Assembly: GCA_947457395.1 (NCBI GenBank)
Contig: CANGVA010000009.1
Coordinates: 1 to 64,000 of the forward strand
Direction of reading: 5' to 3'
Source of the DNA: Bacteroidota bacterium
Lineage (GTDB): Bacteria; Bacteroidota; Bacteroidia; UKL13-3
Length of the DNA: 64,000 bases
Both the position numbers and the translations under genes were made by a program. The notes beneath the pieces were generated by a model that had not been told where the DNA came from, made no database searches, and worked only from the letters and a program-made list of their open reading frames with translations. Shown here in pieces: positions 35,479 to 43,571 of the stretch (position 1 is its first letter; the number at the start of each line of letters is the position of its first letter).

Positions 35479-35486
35479 TAATTTCG
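35479..35486 (+). promoter_or_regulatory. -7 promoter box for the 35507 gene
   Basis: TAATTTCG (TAnnTTTG with one change). It lies 20 bases before ATG 35507 and only 8 before ATG 35495, favouring the later start. Confidence 0.35.
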
Positions 35487-35506
35487 ATTTTTAAATGACC
35501 GATACT

Positions 35507-36094
35507 ATGAAAAAGAAAATTATCATTCTGCTAAGTGCTTGTTTTATGTTAGCAACATTAAAAGCACAGGAGGCATCCATGCCTGATAAGGCAACCTACC
35601 TGGGTTTTGGATCAGGGCTTAATAACAGTTGTGGTTTAATTGGTTTAAACCTGGAGCAATTTGTAGCCGGCCGTATTTCTGTTTTCGGGGCAGCCGGTAT
35701 TGGTTCATGGGGATTTAAAACAGCCATTGGTGGTAGATACTATTTAGATAGTAAAACCGGAAAAGCTATTGGTGTTTCTTTTAGTAATGCCAGTGGCTTA
35801 ACTGATTTTGAGCCGGGTAATGTAAAGATTCTAGAGAACGGTCAGGAGGTAGATTCTAAAGGCAAGTTTAACCTGTTGCCGGTTCAGCAAATAAATATAA
35901 CTTGGATTAGAATGTGGCAGGCCGGAAAAACCAACCGCATAGGTATTGAATTGGGTTACTCAATAAACCTCAGTGGTAAAGACAAGGTAACAGGGCCAGA
36001 CGTGCCGAAACTAACAGATGAATCAAAAGAGGCCTTTAACATTGTGCAACCCGGAGGGCTTATCATAGGATTAACATTCAACTTTGGACTTTAA
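35507..36094 (+). CDS. Secreted or outer-membrane beta-barrel-like protein
   Basis: I choose ATG 35507 (MKKKIIILLSACFMLATLKAQ, a signal peptide) over ATG 35495, which would place four polar residues before it. The 195-residue product has alternating polar/hydrophobic strands (YLGFGSGLNN, GIELGYSINLSG, GGLIIGLTFNFGL) and ends in a Phe-Gly-Leu C-terminus like small outer-membrane barrels. No specific family is recognised. It stands alone, divergent from the WD40 gene and convergent with phoH. Confidence 0.7.
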   Translation: MKKKIIILLSACFMLATLKAQEASMPDKATYLGFGSGLNNSCGLIGLNLEQFVAGRISVFGAAGIGSWGFKTAIGGRYYLDSKTGKAIGVSFSNASGLTDFEPGNVKILENGQEVDSKGKFNLLPVQQINITWIRMWQAGKTNRIGIELGYSINLSGKDKVTGPDVPKLTDESKEAFNIVQPGGLIIGLTFNFGL

Positions 36095-36119
36095 GCGCAA
36101 GTTTTTTAAGGTATTTTCA

Positions 36120-37451
36120 CTACAACAAATGGTTGGCCAAATTGGCCAACTCAGATCTTTCTCCTTTTTCTAGCGTAATATGAGCGTAAAGAGGATTATC
36201 CTTGATACGGTCAATCAAATAGGAAAGTCCATTTGATTGTGCATCCAGATATGGTGTATCAATCTGAAAAATATCTCCTGTAAATACAATCTTACTACCT
36301 TCTCCGGCACGGGTAATAATGGTTTTTACCTCTAATGGCGTAAGGTTCTGTGCTTCATCAATAATAAACAGTATGTTTGATAAGCTGCGTCCGCGGATGT
36401 AAGCAAGTGGGGTAACCAGCAGTTTTTCCTGATTAACCATATCCGTTATTTTCTGATATTCCTTATCGGTTTCCTTCCACTGGTTTTGTATGAGTTTTAA
36501 GTTATCCCACAAAGGCTCCATATACGGATTGATTTTTGATTTGATATCACCCGGTAGATAGCCGATGTCTTTGTTGCTAAGCGGAACAATTGGGCGTGCC
36601 AAATAAATTTGCCTGAAGTTTTGTTTTTGCTCCATGCCTGCTGCCAGTGCAAGCAAGGTTTTGCCGGTGCCTGCCACACCCTGAATAGTAACCAACTGAA
36701 TATTTGGATTAAGCACCGCATACATAGCAAATGTTTGTTCTGCATTGCGCGGTTTGATGCCATATGCATTTCTTTTATCAACCTTTTCAAGGCTTTCGTT
36801 TTGCGGATTGTAGGTACACAATACCGAAGTCTTATTGTTTTTTAAAATAAAGAAATGATTGGCAACCGGCTTTTCATCAAACAATAAATCATAAGAAATA
36901 AAACCATCGGCATAAATCATGTCAATAATGGATTGCTTCACACCCTCAATAGTTGTTTTACCAGTATGTAGTGTATCCAGATTTTTTATTTTACCGGTTT
37001 CATAATCTTCGGCTGCCAGGTTTAGTGATTTTGCCTTCAGCCTTAGATTAACATCTTTGGTAACTAGTACAACTTTTCTGTTCTTTTCTTTTTCTGCAAG
37101 TGCTAGTGCTGCATTTAGAATACGGTGATCAGCCTTACGCTCGCCAAAAACAATTTGTGCATCTACACTGGATTTGTCTCCCATCAATACCTTAAAACTT
37201 CCACGGCCCCTGCCATTAATCGGAATCCAGTCGGTAAGGGTATACTCTCCGGAAAGTTTATCAAGGTTTCTTATGAACTCTCTTGCCTCAAAGTTGATGG
37301 TGTCATTCCCTTTTTTAAAATTATCAAGCTCTTCTAAAACAGTAATGGGAATGGCAACATCATGCTCCTGAAAGTTGTGGATGGAATTGTGATCGTATAA
37401 AATAACTGAAGTATCCAACACGAAAATTTTGCGCTCGGTCTTTTTGGCCAT
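36120..37451 (-). CDS. PIN-PhoH fusion ATPase/ribonuclease (PhoH2 type)
   Basis: Start at ATG 37451 (MAKKTERKIFVLDTSVILYD); the ORF-track TTG at 37499 precedes it. The 443-residue protein has an N-terminal PIN nuclease domain with acidic residues (VLDTSVILYD, DNFKKGND, LVTKDVNLR) and a C-terminal PhoH P-loop ATPase (GVAGTGKTLLALAAGM; Walker B FIIDEAQNL; FTGDIFQID). PhoH2 proteins of this order have been described as RNA helicase/RNases. Its target here is unknown. It is monocistronic. Confidence 0.93.
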   Translation of the reverse strand: MAKKTERKIFVLDTSVILYDHNSIHNFQEHDVAIPITVLEELDNFKKGNDTINFEAREFIRNLDKLSGEYTLTDWIPINGRGRGSFKVLMGDKSSVDAQIVFGERKADHRILNAALALAEKEKNRKVVLVTKDVNLRLKAKSLNLAAEDYETGKIKNLDTLHTGKTTIEGVKQSIIDMIYADGFISYDLLFDEKPVANHFFILKNNKTSVLCTYNPQNESLEKVDKRNAYGIKPRNAEQTFAMYAVLNPNIQLVTIQGVAGTGKTLLALAAGMEQKQNFRQIYLARPIVPLSNKDIGYLPGDIKSKINPYMEPLWDNLKLIQNQWKETDKEYQKITDMVNQEKLLVTPLAYIRGRSLSNILFIIDEAQNLTPLEVKTIITRAGEGSKIVFTGDIFQIDTPYLDAQSNGLSYLIDRIKDNPLYAHITLEKGERSELANLANHLL

Positions 37452-37605
37452 AGTATTGATATAAATAGTAAAGCTATTCGAAATAGTCAACTCAATCAAA
37501 ATTGACCAATGAGAACTAGATTTTTGCTTAAAGTTGTAAACAATTGTGGAGAAGAATTTAGCTTGCTCAGCTACTTATAAATTTAAGAAAGTGGCTTATT
37601 ATTGA

Positions 37606-38562
37606 ATGATGAAATGGATGATTGATGTTAAATACCCAAAACCGCAACGGAGCATTAATTATAAGGATGCGATTTTGCTAAGTGGTTCCTGTTTTGCAGA
37701 GCAAATGGGCCACAAATTAATCAGCCACAGATTTAACGTAAATGTAAACACCCATGGCATACTTTACAATCCGGTGAGTTTAGCTGAAAGTATGCTGGAT
37801 GTTATTCAAAATAAAATTTACGTTACGGATGAACTTACCGGTGTAAAAGACCTTTGGTTTTCCTGGAAGCATCATGGAAAGTTTGCAGATACAAAGCCTG
37901 AAGGTGCCCTGGTTATGATGAATCATGCAATAGCGGCTGGCCATCAAACATTAGCTACCGCCTCGCATGTAGTATTTACCTGGGGATCGGCATGGGTATA
38001 CCAGTTAAAATCTAGCGGACAAGTGGTTGCTAATTGCCATAAAATGCCTTCTGATTTGTTTGTCAAGAGATTGCTTTCGGTAGATGAAATTGTTCATTCC
38101 TATAATACCTTGCTTCAACACCCAATATTGAAAGATAAGCAGGTTGTTTTTTCCGTTAGCCCTGTGAGGTATTTACGTGATGGCTTGGTGGAAAATAACC
38201 TGAGCAAAGCTATATTGTTGCAGGCAGCTCATAATTTGTGTAAGATGCATGGTCATGCCTTTTATTTTCCTGCTTATGAGATGATTATTGATGTATTGCG
38301 AGATTATCGCTTTTATGAGCGGGATATGCTGCATCCAAACGTGATAGCAATTGATTTTGTATGGGAACAATTTTGCGAAGCATGCATGGATTCATCAACT
38401 CAGCAATTTGTTCAGGAAATGAATGAGCTAAACCTGATGATGGCGCATACCTTGCTGCATCCAAACACCACCGAAGCAAGTGTTTTTTTGGCACATCGCG
38501 CATCAAAAATATATCAGCTTAAAAACAGATACCCGGAAATTAATTTTGGTGAAGGTAGTTAG
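37606..38562 (+). CDS. GSCFA-domain protein
   Basis: A 318-residue protein. The name-giving motif LSGSCFAEQMG is at residues 26-36; the downstream blocks VSPVRYLRDG and YFPAYEMIIDVLRDYRFYERDMLHPN are conserved in the family. GSCFA proteins are SGNH-hydrolase-like and found mainly in Bacteroidota and Proteobacteria; the substrate is unknown. Several Met codons near the start (37606, 37609, 37618) make the exact start uncertain. It ends 5 bases from the convergent receptor gene. Confidence 0.88.
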   Translation: MMKWMIDVKYPKPQRSINYKDAILLSGSCFAEQMGHKLISHRFNVNVNTHGILYNPVSLAESMLDVIQNKIYVTDELTGVKDLWFSWKHHGKFADTKPEGALVMMNHAIAAGHQTLATASHVVFTWGSAWVYQLKSSGQVVANCHKMPSDLFVKRLLSVDEIVHSYNTLLQHPILKDKQVVFSVSPVRYLRDGLVENNLSKAILLQAAHNLCKMHGHAFYFPAYEMIIDVLRDYRFYERDMLHPNVIAIDFVWEQFCEACMDSSTQQFVQEMNELNLMMAHTLLHPNTTEASVFLAHRASKIYQLKNRYPEINFGEGS

Positions 38563-38567
38563 GTGCC

Positions 38568-41105
38568 TTAGTACTCAATATCCATACCACCAACTTGTCC
38601 ATCACCACGGTTTGACCGTTTGCGTTTAAACAGTGAAACATCCATCTCCCCAAAGCGGATGCTTACCGTTAGTCGCACAAATCTGATTTCTCGTCTCCGG
38701 CTAATATCCTGAAGCAGAAACTCACTTTCAAAGAATGTACCGAATCTGCGTGTGTTGAATATATCATTTACCATCAGGTTCACCGTAATAAATTTCATAA
38801 TTTCTTTGTTCAGTGAAACATCAACACTATATTGATCAAGCGTTGTCCCTTGCGGAATTATACGTGGCGCTTCATAATTTCCGTTTAACTGTATGGTATA
38901 ATTTTGGGGAAGTTTATATGAGGCTATACCTTTGGTATTCCAGCTGAAACCCTGATTTTGTATCGTGTTATTTTCTGAAGCGGCATTGATAATGGTATAG
39001 AAAAAATTCCCATTGATACTTACATCTAATTTCTTTTGAAAAAAGCTAAAACGCACATTGTTCTCCATACCATAATTATACTGTGTTTTGCCATTGATAA
39101 AAGTATTAACAAGCACATTTCCGCTTGTATCAGATGCAAGCGGGAATGCAAAATTGGTAATTGGATTTTCAGTGGCTTTCATATAAACCGATGTAAAGAA
39201 GCTGTGTGTTGGCATGATGGTGTTATAATTAAACTCCACCGTATTGATAAACTCGGGTGCCAGGTTTGGATTGCCTATTCTGTAATTTAATTTATCGGCA
39301 AACATAATGAAAGGCATTGATTGCATAAATCCGGGTCTATTTATTTTACGAGTAAAGTTTAATTGAAACTCATGCAGGGCTGTTGTTCTGTTTTTGCCAT
39401 CTAGTTGTATGGCTTGGCCTCCGAATTTTTTACTTAGAAAGAGGCTTGGAAAAAAGGACTGGTGAAGATTGCCTAAGCTATCGGGGTAATAAAACTCAAA
39501 GCTTTGGTTTTTATTTACTAGTTCTCCTTTAAATCGTATCTGCTCAAACCTTAATCCCAGCTGATAACCAATACCCCATAGCATGCTGCTGTATGTTGCG
39601 TATGCTGCATTCACCATATCGGTAATGCGGAAGTCATTTGTCAATGCTGTATCAGCTATAAAGTTCGAGGTATTAGCTGGATCTCTGTAAAATACATCCA
39701 GTTTTGAACGGTCGGTTCTTAGATTGCTGCGTATGCCAAATTCCCATTTGGCAGAGTCAGTTACTGGATGTACATAGTCTAATTGAAATGTATAATTATC
39801 ACTGTTTCCTGACCCATTGTTTTTTTGGTATTCTTCACCCGGAGGAAGCAGCTGGTTGTTTTTATCGTAATTAAATGTGGAGAAATTGCTAAGATTATTT
39901 CGCTCACTCCTGCTGTAAGTAATATCTGAGGTTAGTTCACGACCAATACGCGGAAAAGTTTTACGAAACTGAACTTGTGAGGTATAGTTTCTCCATGCAT
40001 TGTTTTGTCGGTTGATGCGGTCTCCGTATGAAACAAGTTCTTTCAATGAATCTAGCTCATCGAAATGCTGTTTATCAATTATTTCATAAGAACCTGACAT
40101 TAATCCCTGAGACATTGTTATTGTAGCACGGTTAGAAATATTATAATCAATTGCCAGTCTTCCGTTTTGCATCATGCTGGTTGCATCGTTTTCGTTATTC
40201 TGTTTAAAAGAGCTGGTTTCAGTGTTATTCCTAAGTTTAGTGCGATTGGTATAACCCTTAGCCACATTAACGGATCGGTTTATATTGTACATTAGGCTTA
40301 GGTTAAATCTCCCTTCTTTTATGTTAAGATTGACCATTGCATTTTGTCGGGAAGGGATTCCAGCGCCTATTGTTACCATGCCGTTGTATCCGGGTTTGTT
40401 ATTTTTTTTCAGTACTATATTGATGATACCACCAGAAGTAGATGCATCAAATTTGGCTGACGGATTTGTTATGATTTCCACCCGATCAATCTGATCTGCC
40501 GGGATCTGTTCAAGCGTTAGCAGGGTGGGGCGGCCATCTACAAAAATGGTAGGAGAGGAGTTACGCATATTTACATTTCCATCTGCATCAACTGTTAATC
40601 CCGGAACATTTTTCATTACATCCAGCCCGGAACCACCTCGGGTTGAAATGTCCTTATCAACGTTGTATATCCTACGATCAATCGTCATTACAACGCTGCT
40701 TTTTTCTGCCTCAATTGTTACTTCATTCAGCGCTCTTGTATCCGGCTCAATAGCAATATTGCCGAGGTCTTGTTCCAGCGTTCCGGGAGTAACCATAACC
40801 GGTTTGAAAAGTGTTTTATATCCAATGAACTGAATACGTAATCTGTAGCGGCCCATGGGTATTTTCTCAAGCATAAAATCACCGTTGCTGCGAGTAAGGC
40901 AGCCGTTAATTACTGTATCTTTCTGGGCACCCAATAATGTAACCGTACAAAACTCAATGGGAGATTTTTTTCCTGTTTCAACTATTTTACCGTAAATTTT
41001 TCCTATGGCAGGGATGCGCTGTCCACCCATGCCCGGTCTGCCTTGAGAAAAGTTTATCAGTGGGAATAGGAGGAGCACAAATACAACAAATACCTTTTTA
41101 AACAT
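38568..41105 (-). CDS. Outer-membrane beta-barrel receptor (TonB-dependent-like)
   Basis: An 845-residue protein. A signal peptide at residues 1-20 precedes a carboxypeptidase-regulatory-like domain (about 30-115; GKIYGKIVETGKKSPIEF) and a plug (about 125-240; GLDVMKNVPGLTVDADGN and PTIFVDGRPTLLTLEQIPADQIDRVEII). The remaining 600 residues form a barrel of the Bacteroidota outer-membrane beta-barrel type. No TonB box is obvious. There is no adjacent SusD, so it is not a SusCD pair; substrate unknown. It appears monocistronic. Confidence 0.9.
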   Translation of the reverse strand: MFKKVFVVFVLLLFPLINFSQGRPGMGGQRIPAIGKIYGKIVETGKKSPIEFCTVTLLGAQKDTVINGCLTRSNGDFMLEKIPMGRYRLRIQFIGYKTLFKPVMVTPGTLEQDLGNIAIEPDTRALNEVTIEAEKSSVVMTIDRRIYNVDKDISTRGGSGLDVMKNVPGLTVDADGNVNMRNSSPTIFVDGRPTLLTLEQIPADQIDRVEIITNPSAKFDASTSGGIINIVLKKNNKPGYNGMVTIGAGIPSRQNAMVNLNIKEGRFNLSLMYNINRSVNVAKGYTNRTKLRNNTETSSFKQNNENDATSMMQNGRLAIDYNISNRATITMSQGLMSGSYEIIDKQHFDELDSLKELVSYGDRINRQNNAWRNYTSQVQFRKTFPRIGRELTSDITYSRSERNNLSNFSTFNYDKNNQLLPPGEEYQKNNGSGNSDNYTFQLDYVHPVTDSAKWEFGIRSNLRTDRSKLDVFYRDPANTSNFIADTALTNDFRITDMVNAAYATYSSMLWGIGYQLGLRFEQIRFKGELVNKNQSFEFYYPDSLGNLHQSFFPSLFLSKKFGGQAIQLDGKNRTTALHEFQLNFTRKINRPGFMQSMPFIMFADKLNYRIGNPNLAPEFINTVEFNYNTIMPTHSFFTSVYMKATENPITNFAFPLASDTSGNVLVNTFINGKTQYNYGMENNVRFSFFQKKLDVSINGNFFYTIINAASENNTIQNQGFSWNTKGIASYKLPQNYTIQLNGNYEAPRIIPQGTTLDQYSVDVSLNKEIMKFITVNLMVNDIFNTRRFGTFFESEFLLQDISRRREIRFVRLTVSIRFGEMDVSLFKRKRSNRGDGQVGGMDIEY

Positions 41106-41169
41106 GAGTAGATAATGCGGGAAAGTTACGGGTTTTTAAAATATATAGACGATAGGAGGGCAATTTGGT

Positions 41170-41679
41170 TTATAGTGTGTTGTATGTGAGAGATTCAATC
41201 AGCTGATGGTGTAGTGGATAAGTTTTGCAAAGTTGCGCACGATCAGCCAATTCAAAATCTGCAAAATCAAAACCGGGTGCCACTGTGCAACCAGACAAAC
41301 TAAAACCTCCTTTTACTTCACAGCGAGATCCAAACCAGTTGCCAGCTTTTATTACGCATTGAAACGTTTCACCAGCATCCAAATCTTTTCCCAACTTGTG
41401 TTTTTTTAAAGTGCCATCAGGTTCAATCTCATAAATGGTTAAGGTGTTGCCATCATAAAAATGCCACATTTCATCGGAAGCGATGCGATGAAATGCACTA
41501 AACTGGCCATATTCAAGCAAAAAATATATACCTGTTGATGCGTTTCGGCTGCCTTTAAAATCAATGCCTAAAACCTGTGTGGGCAGCACCAATTCGCTTC
41601 TGTAGGTTTCGTGAAATGAGCCGCCTTCAACGTGTCTGTTTAGGTTTAGTTTTTCAATATAATACTCAGCAGTTCGCAT
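41170..41679 (-). CDS. DUF985 cupin protein
   Basis: A 169-residue protein of the cupin-5 (DUF985) family. Conserved parts are EYYIEKLNLNRHVEGGSFHETYRS at the N-terminus, FHRIASDEMWHFYDG (metal-binding His/Glu cluster) and TVAPGFDFADFELADR near the end. Function of the family is not established. The ATG shares one base with the gldC stop (TAATG), so the two are translationally coupled. Confidence 0.92.
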   Translation of the reverse strand: MRTAEYYIEKLNLNRHVEGGSFHETYRSELVLPTQVLGIDFKGSRNASTGIYFLLEYGQFSAFHRIASDEMWHFYDGNTLTIYEIEPDGTLKKHKLGKDLDAGETFQCVIKAGNWFGSRCEVKGGFSLSGCTVAPGFDFADFELADRAQLCKTYPLHHQLIESLTYNTL

Positions 41680-42044
41680 TAATGTTTGTGATCAGGTCCA
41701 AACACATTCAGTTTATGACCCAAATGGTGGGCAAATTCTCTTATTTCCTCTGCAACCTCTTTATTATCTGTAGATCTGTCAAAAGTATCGGCCAGCGTGG
41801 CAATGGTTTGAAACAGAAACAAATTCATTTCCTCTACATTCATTTCCTTGGTCCATAAATCAATTCTTAAAGCATTTTGCTGCAATCCATCCCATAAGGA
41901 AAGAATCATGGCTTTGGCTTCCTGCTTGCCTTCAATATCTGCATCATCAGCTTCCCACTGAATAGACACGGGCAGGTTCTCCTTATCCAGGTTTACATCA
42001 AATTTGATTTGTGAGGTCTTTGTGATTTCGTTTGTGTTGCTCAT
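41679..42044 (-). CDS. gldC: Gliding motility-associated protein GldC
   Basis: A 121-residue cytosolic protein matching GldC of gliding Bacteroidota: SQIKFDVNLDKENLPVSIQWEAD at the start and a conserved FGPDHKH C-terminus. In Flavobacterium, GldC supports gliding but is not essential, and it is also found in non-gliding relatives. It supports the presence of the motility/T9SS machinery elsewhere in the genome. It lies in the M23-MerR-GldC-DUF985 run, 58 bases after the MerR gene. Confidence 0.93.
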   Translation of the reverse strand: MSNTNEITKTSQIKFDVNLDKENLPVSIQWEADDADIEGKQEAKAMILSLWDGLQQNALRIDLWTKEMNVEEMNLFLFQTIATLADTFDRSTDNKEVAEEIREFAHHLGHKLNVFGPDHKH

Positions 42045-42102
42045 TGTATTTTTAGTTGTAATGAATATTTAAAGCCTGCTATGAAATTAGCTGGCAAAAG
42101 TA

Positions 42103-42438
42103 TCAATCGCTATCTAAATGCGATTGTAAATCGGTTAAAAACTTTTTAACAGCACTCAGGCGATTTACAAGCAAAGTGGTTTCACCGGCTTTTTTATCAT
42201 TCTTCAGTGCTTCTCTTGCGCCCTTTAATGTGTAACCTTTTGTTTTAACGTAGTAATGAATAAGTTTAAGGGTTTCAATGTCTGATATATGATACTTTCG
42301 GCTTCCGCCAGGAGTTTTAGCGGGTTTAAAAAAGGCTTTAAACTCTTTTTCCCAAAAGCGAAGCAGTGAGGCAGATTCTCCTAGTATTTCGGCAACCTCA
42401 CCAATGTTATAATATTTTTTTTCAATCTCGTCAGACAT
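42103..42438 (-). CDS. MerR-family transcriptional regulator, small form
   Basis: A 111-residue protein that is little more than a winged HTH (residues 5-75; YYNIGEVAEILGESASLLRFWEKEF; GGSRKYHISDIETL) plus a short helical tail. It lacks an effector domain and the metal-binding Cys of MerR itself. This small form is a conserved neighbour in Bacteroidota genomes, often near M23 peptidases and gldC; its targets are not known to me. It lies 34 bases after the peptidase gene. Confidence 0.9.
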   Translation of the reverse strand: MSDEIEKKYYNIGEVAEILGESASLLRFWEKEFKAFFKPAKTPGGSRKYHISDIETLKLIHYYVKTKGYTLKGAREALKNDKKAGETTLLVNRLSAVKKFLTDLQSHLDSD

Positions 42439-42472
42439 CCGCCTCTAGCGTCTCTTTTAGATTCAATAAAAA

Positions 42473-43444
42473 TTAGTCGAAAGATTGTGTTGGTCTTTCA
42501 GCCATTTCGCGCATTGCGGAGTACTCACTCTCAGAAAGATCATTGAAGAAGTAATTTATCGGATTTATCTTTTTTCCGTTTTTTATCACTTCATAATGCA
42601 AATGTGGTGCAGATGAAAGTCCGGTATTGCCAACATAACCAATAAGCTGCCCGCGCTTTATTTTCTGCCCGGGTTTTACTTTAACCCTGTGTAAGTGCCC
42701 GTATAAGGTTCGGTAGCCAAATCCATGATCAATGACCACATGATTGCCATAACCAGCCATCCCATCTTCCGGATTAACAACTCGGCCATTGCCGGTTGCA
42801 TAAATGGGCGTGCCAGTTGGTGCAGTAAAATCAATGCCCGTGTGCATTTTATAGGTCTTATAAATTGGGTGCACACGGTAGCCGAAACCTGATGCCATGC
42901 GCCTTAAATCTTTATTGGATATGGGTTGTATGGCAGGTATGGCAGCCAAGAAATCACTCTTCTTTTCTGCCAGTTTAGCCAGCTCATCAAACGATTTGCT
43001 CTGAATGTATAATTGTTTGGATAATTGATCCACACGTTTGTGCAGTGCTATTAATTCATCTGAATTTGTATACCCTTTAAGCTCTGAATATTTTTCAACC
43101 CCACCGTAGCCACCTTTACGAATATTGGCAGAAATAGGATCGGCCTCAAAAATTGCTCTATAGATAGAGGCATCCCTGTCCTGCAGTTCACTCAACACAC
43201 CACCTAATTTGTCTACTTTTTTGTTTAATATTTCACTTTGCTCTTTATATAGCGCAATTTCCCGCTTTAGCATTTTTTCTTTAGGCGAATCGATATAGTT
43301 GTAAGCCACGATGAGCAGAATAGCACCTGCAACAATAGAAGCCGATAAAAAACCGAATACACGAATAACCAATCCACGCACGTTGGTGGTAACTTTCTCA
43401 AAGTCTAAGCTATGTGGATTATAAAAGTATTTTATTTTTGCCAT
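42473..43444 (-). CDS. M23-family peptidoglycan peptidase
   Basis: Start at ATG 43444 (MAKIKYFYNPHSLDFEKV); the ORF-track extension to 43621 runs into alaS and crosses the promoter. The 323-residue protein has one N-terminal membrane helix (about 30-50), a coiled coil (about 55-110) and a C-terminal LytM domain: HTGIDFTAPTGTP (zinc His and Asp) and HLHYEV (second His pair). The domain cleaves peptide cross-links of peptidoglycan or acts as an activator. It heads the MerR-gldC-DUF985 run. Confidence 0.94.
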   Translation of the reverse strand: MAKIKYFYNPHSLDFEKVTTNVRGLVIRVFGFLSASIVAGAILLIVAYNYIDSPKEKMLKREIALYKEQSEILNKKVDKLGGVLSELQDRDASIYRAIFEADPISANIRKGGYGGVEKYSELKGYTNSDELIALHKRVDQLSKQLYIQSKSFDELAKLAEKKSDFLAAIPAIQPISNKDLRRMASGFGYRVHPIYKTYKMHTGIDFTAPTGTPIYATGNGRVVNPEDGMAGYGNHVVIDHGFGYRTLYGHLHRVKVKPGQKIKRGQLIGYVGNTGLSSAPHLHYEVIKNGKKINPINYFFNDLSESEYSAMREMAERPTQSFD

Positions 43445-43509
43445 CTGTTTCCTCTCGTATGATGTTTTTATAAACAAAAACTTCGGGCATTGCTTTTTAA
43501 GGCAAGAGG

Positions 43510-43540
43510 CGAAAGTAAGTATTAAAAAAGTGGTTACAAA
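43510..43540 (-). promoter_or_regulatory. Bacteroidota promoter of the M23 peptidase operon
   Basis: On the minus strand, TTTG (43540-43537), exactly 19 bases, TACTTTCG (43517-43510). This is one change from TTTG-N19-TAnnTTTG and lies 66 bases upstream of ATG 43444. Confidence 0.65.
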
Positions 43541-43571
43541 ATGTATAATTAAATAACTGATAATCAAATAA

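Noticed and set aside
38568-41105. SusC/SusD polysaccharide uptake pair
   Set aside because: The receptor has no SusD-like lipoprotein next to it.
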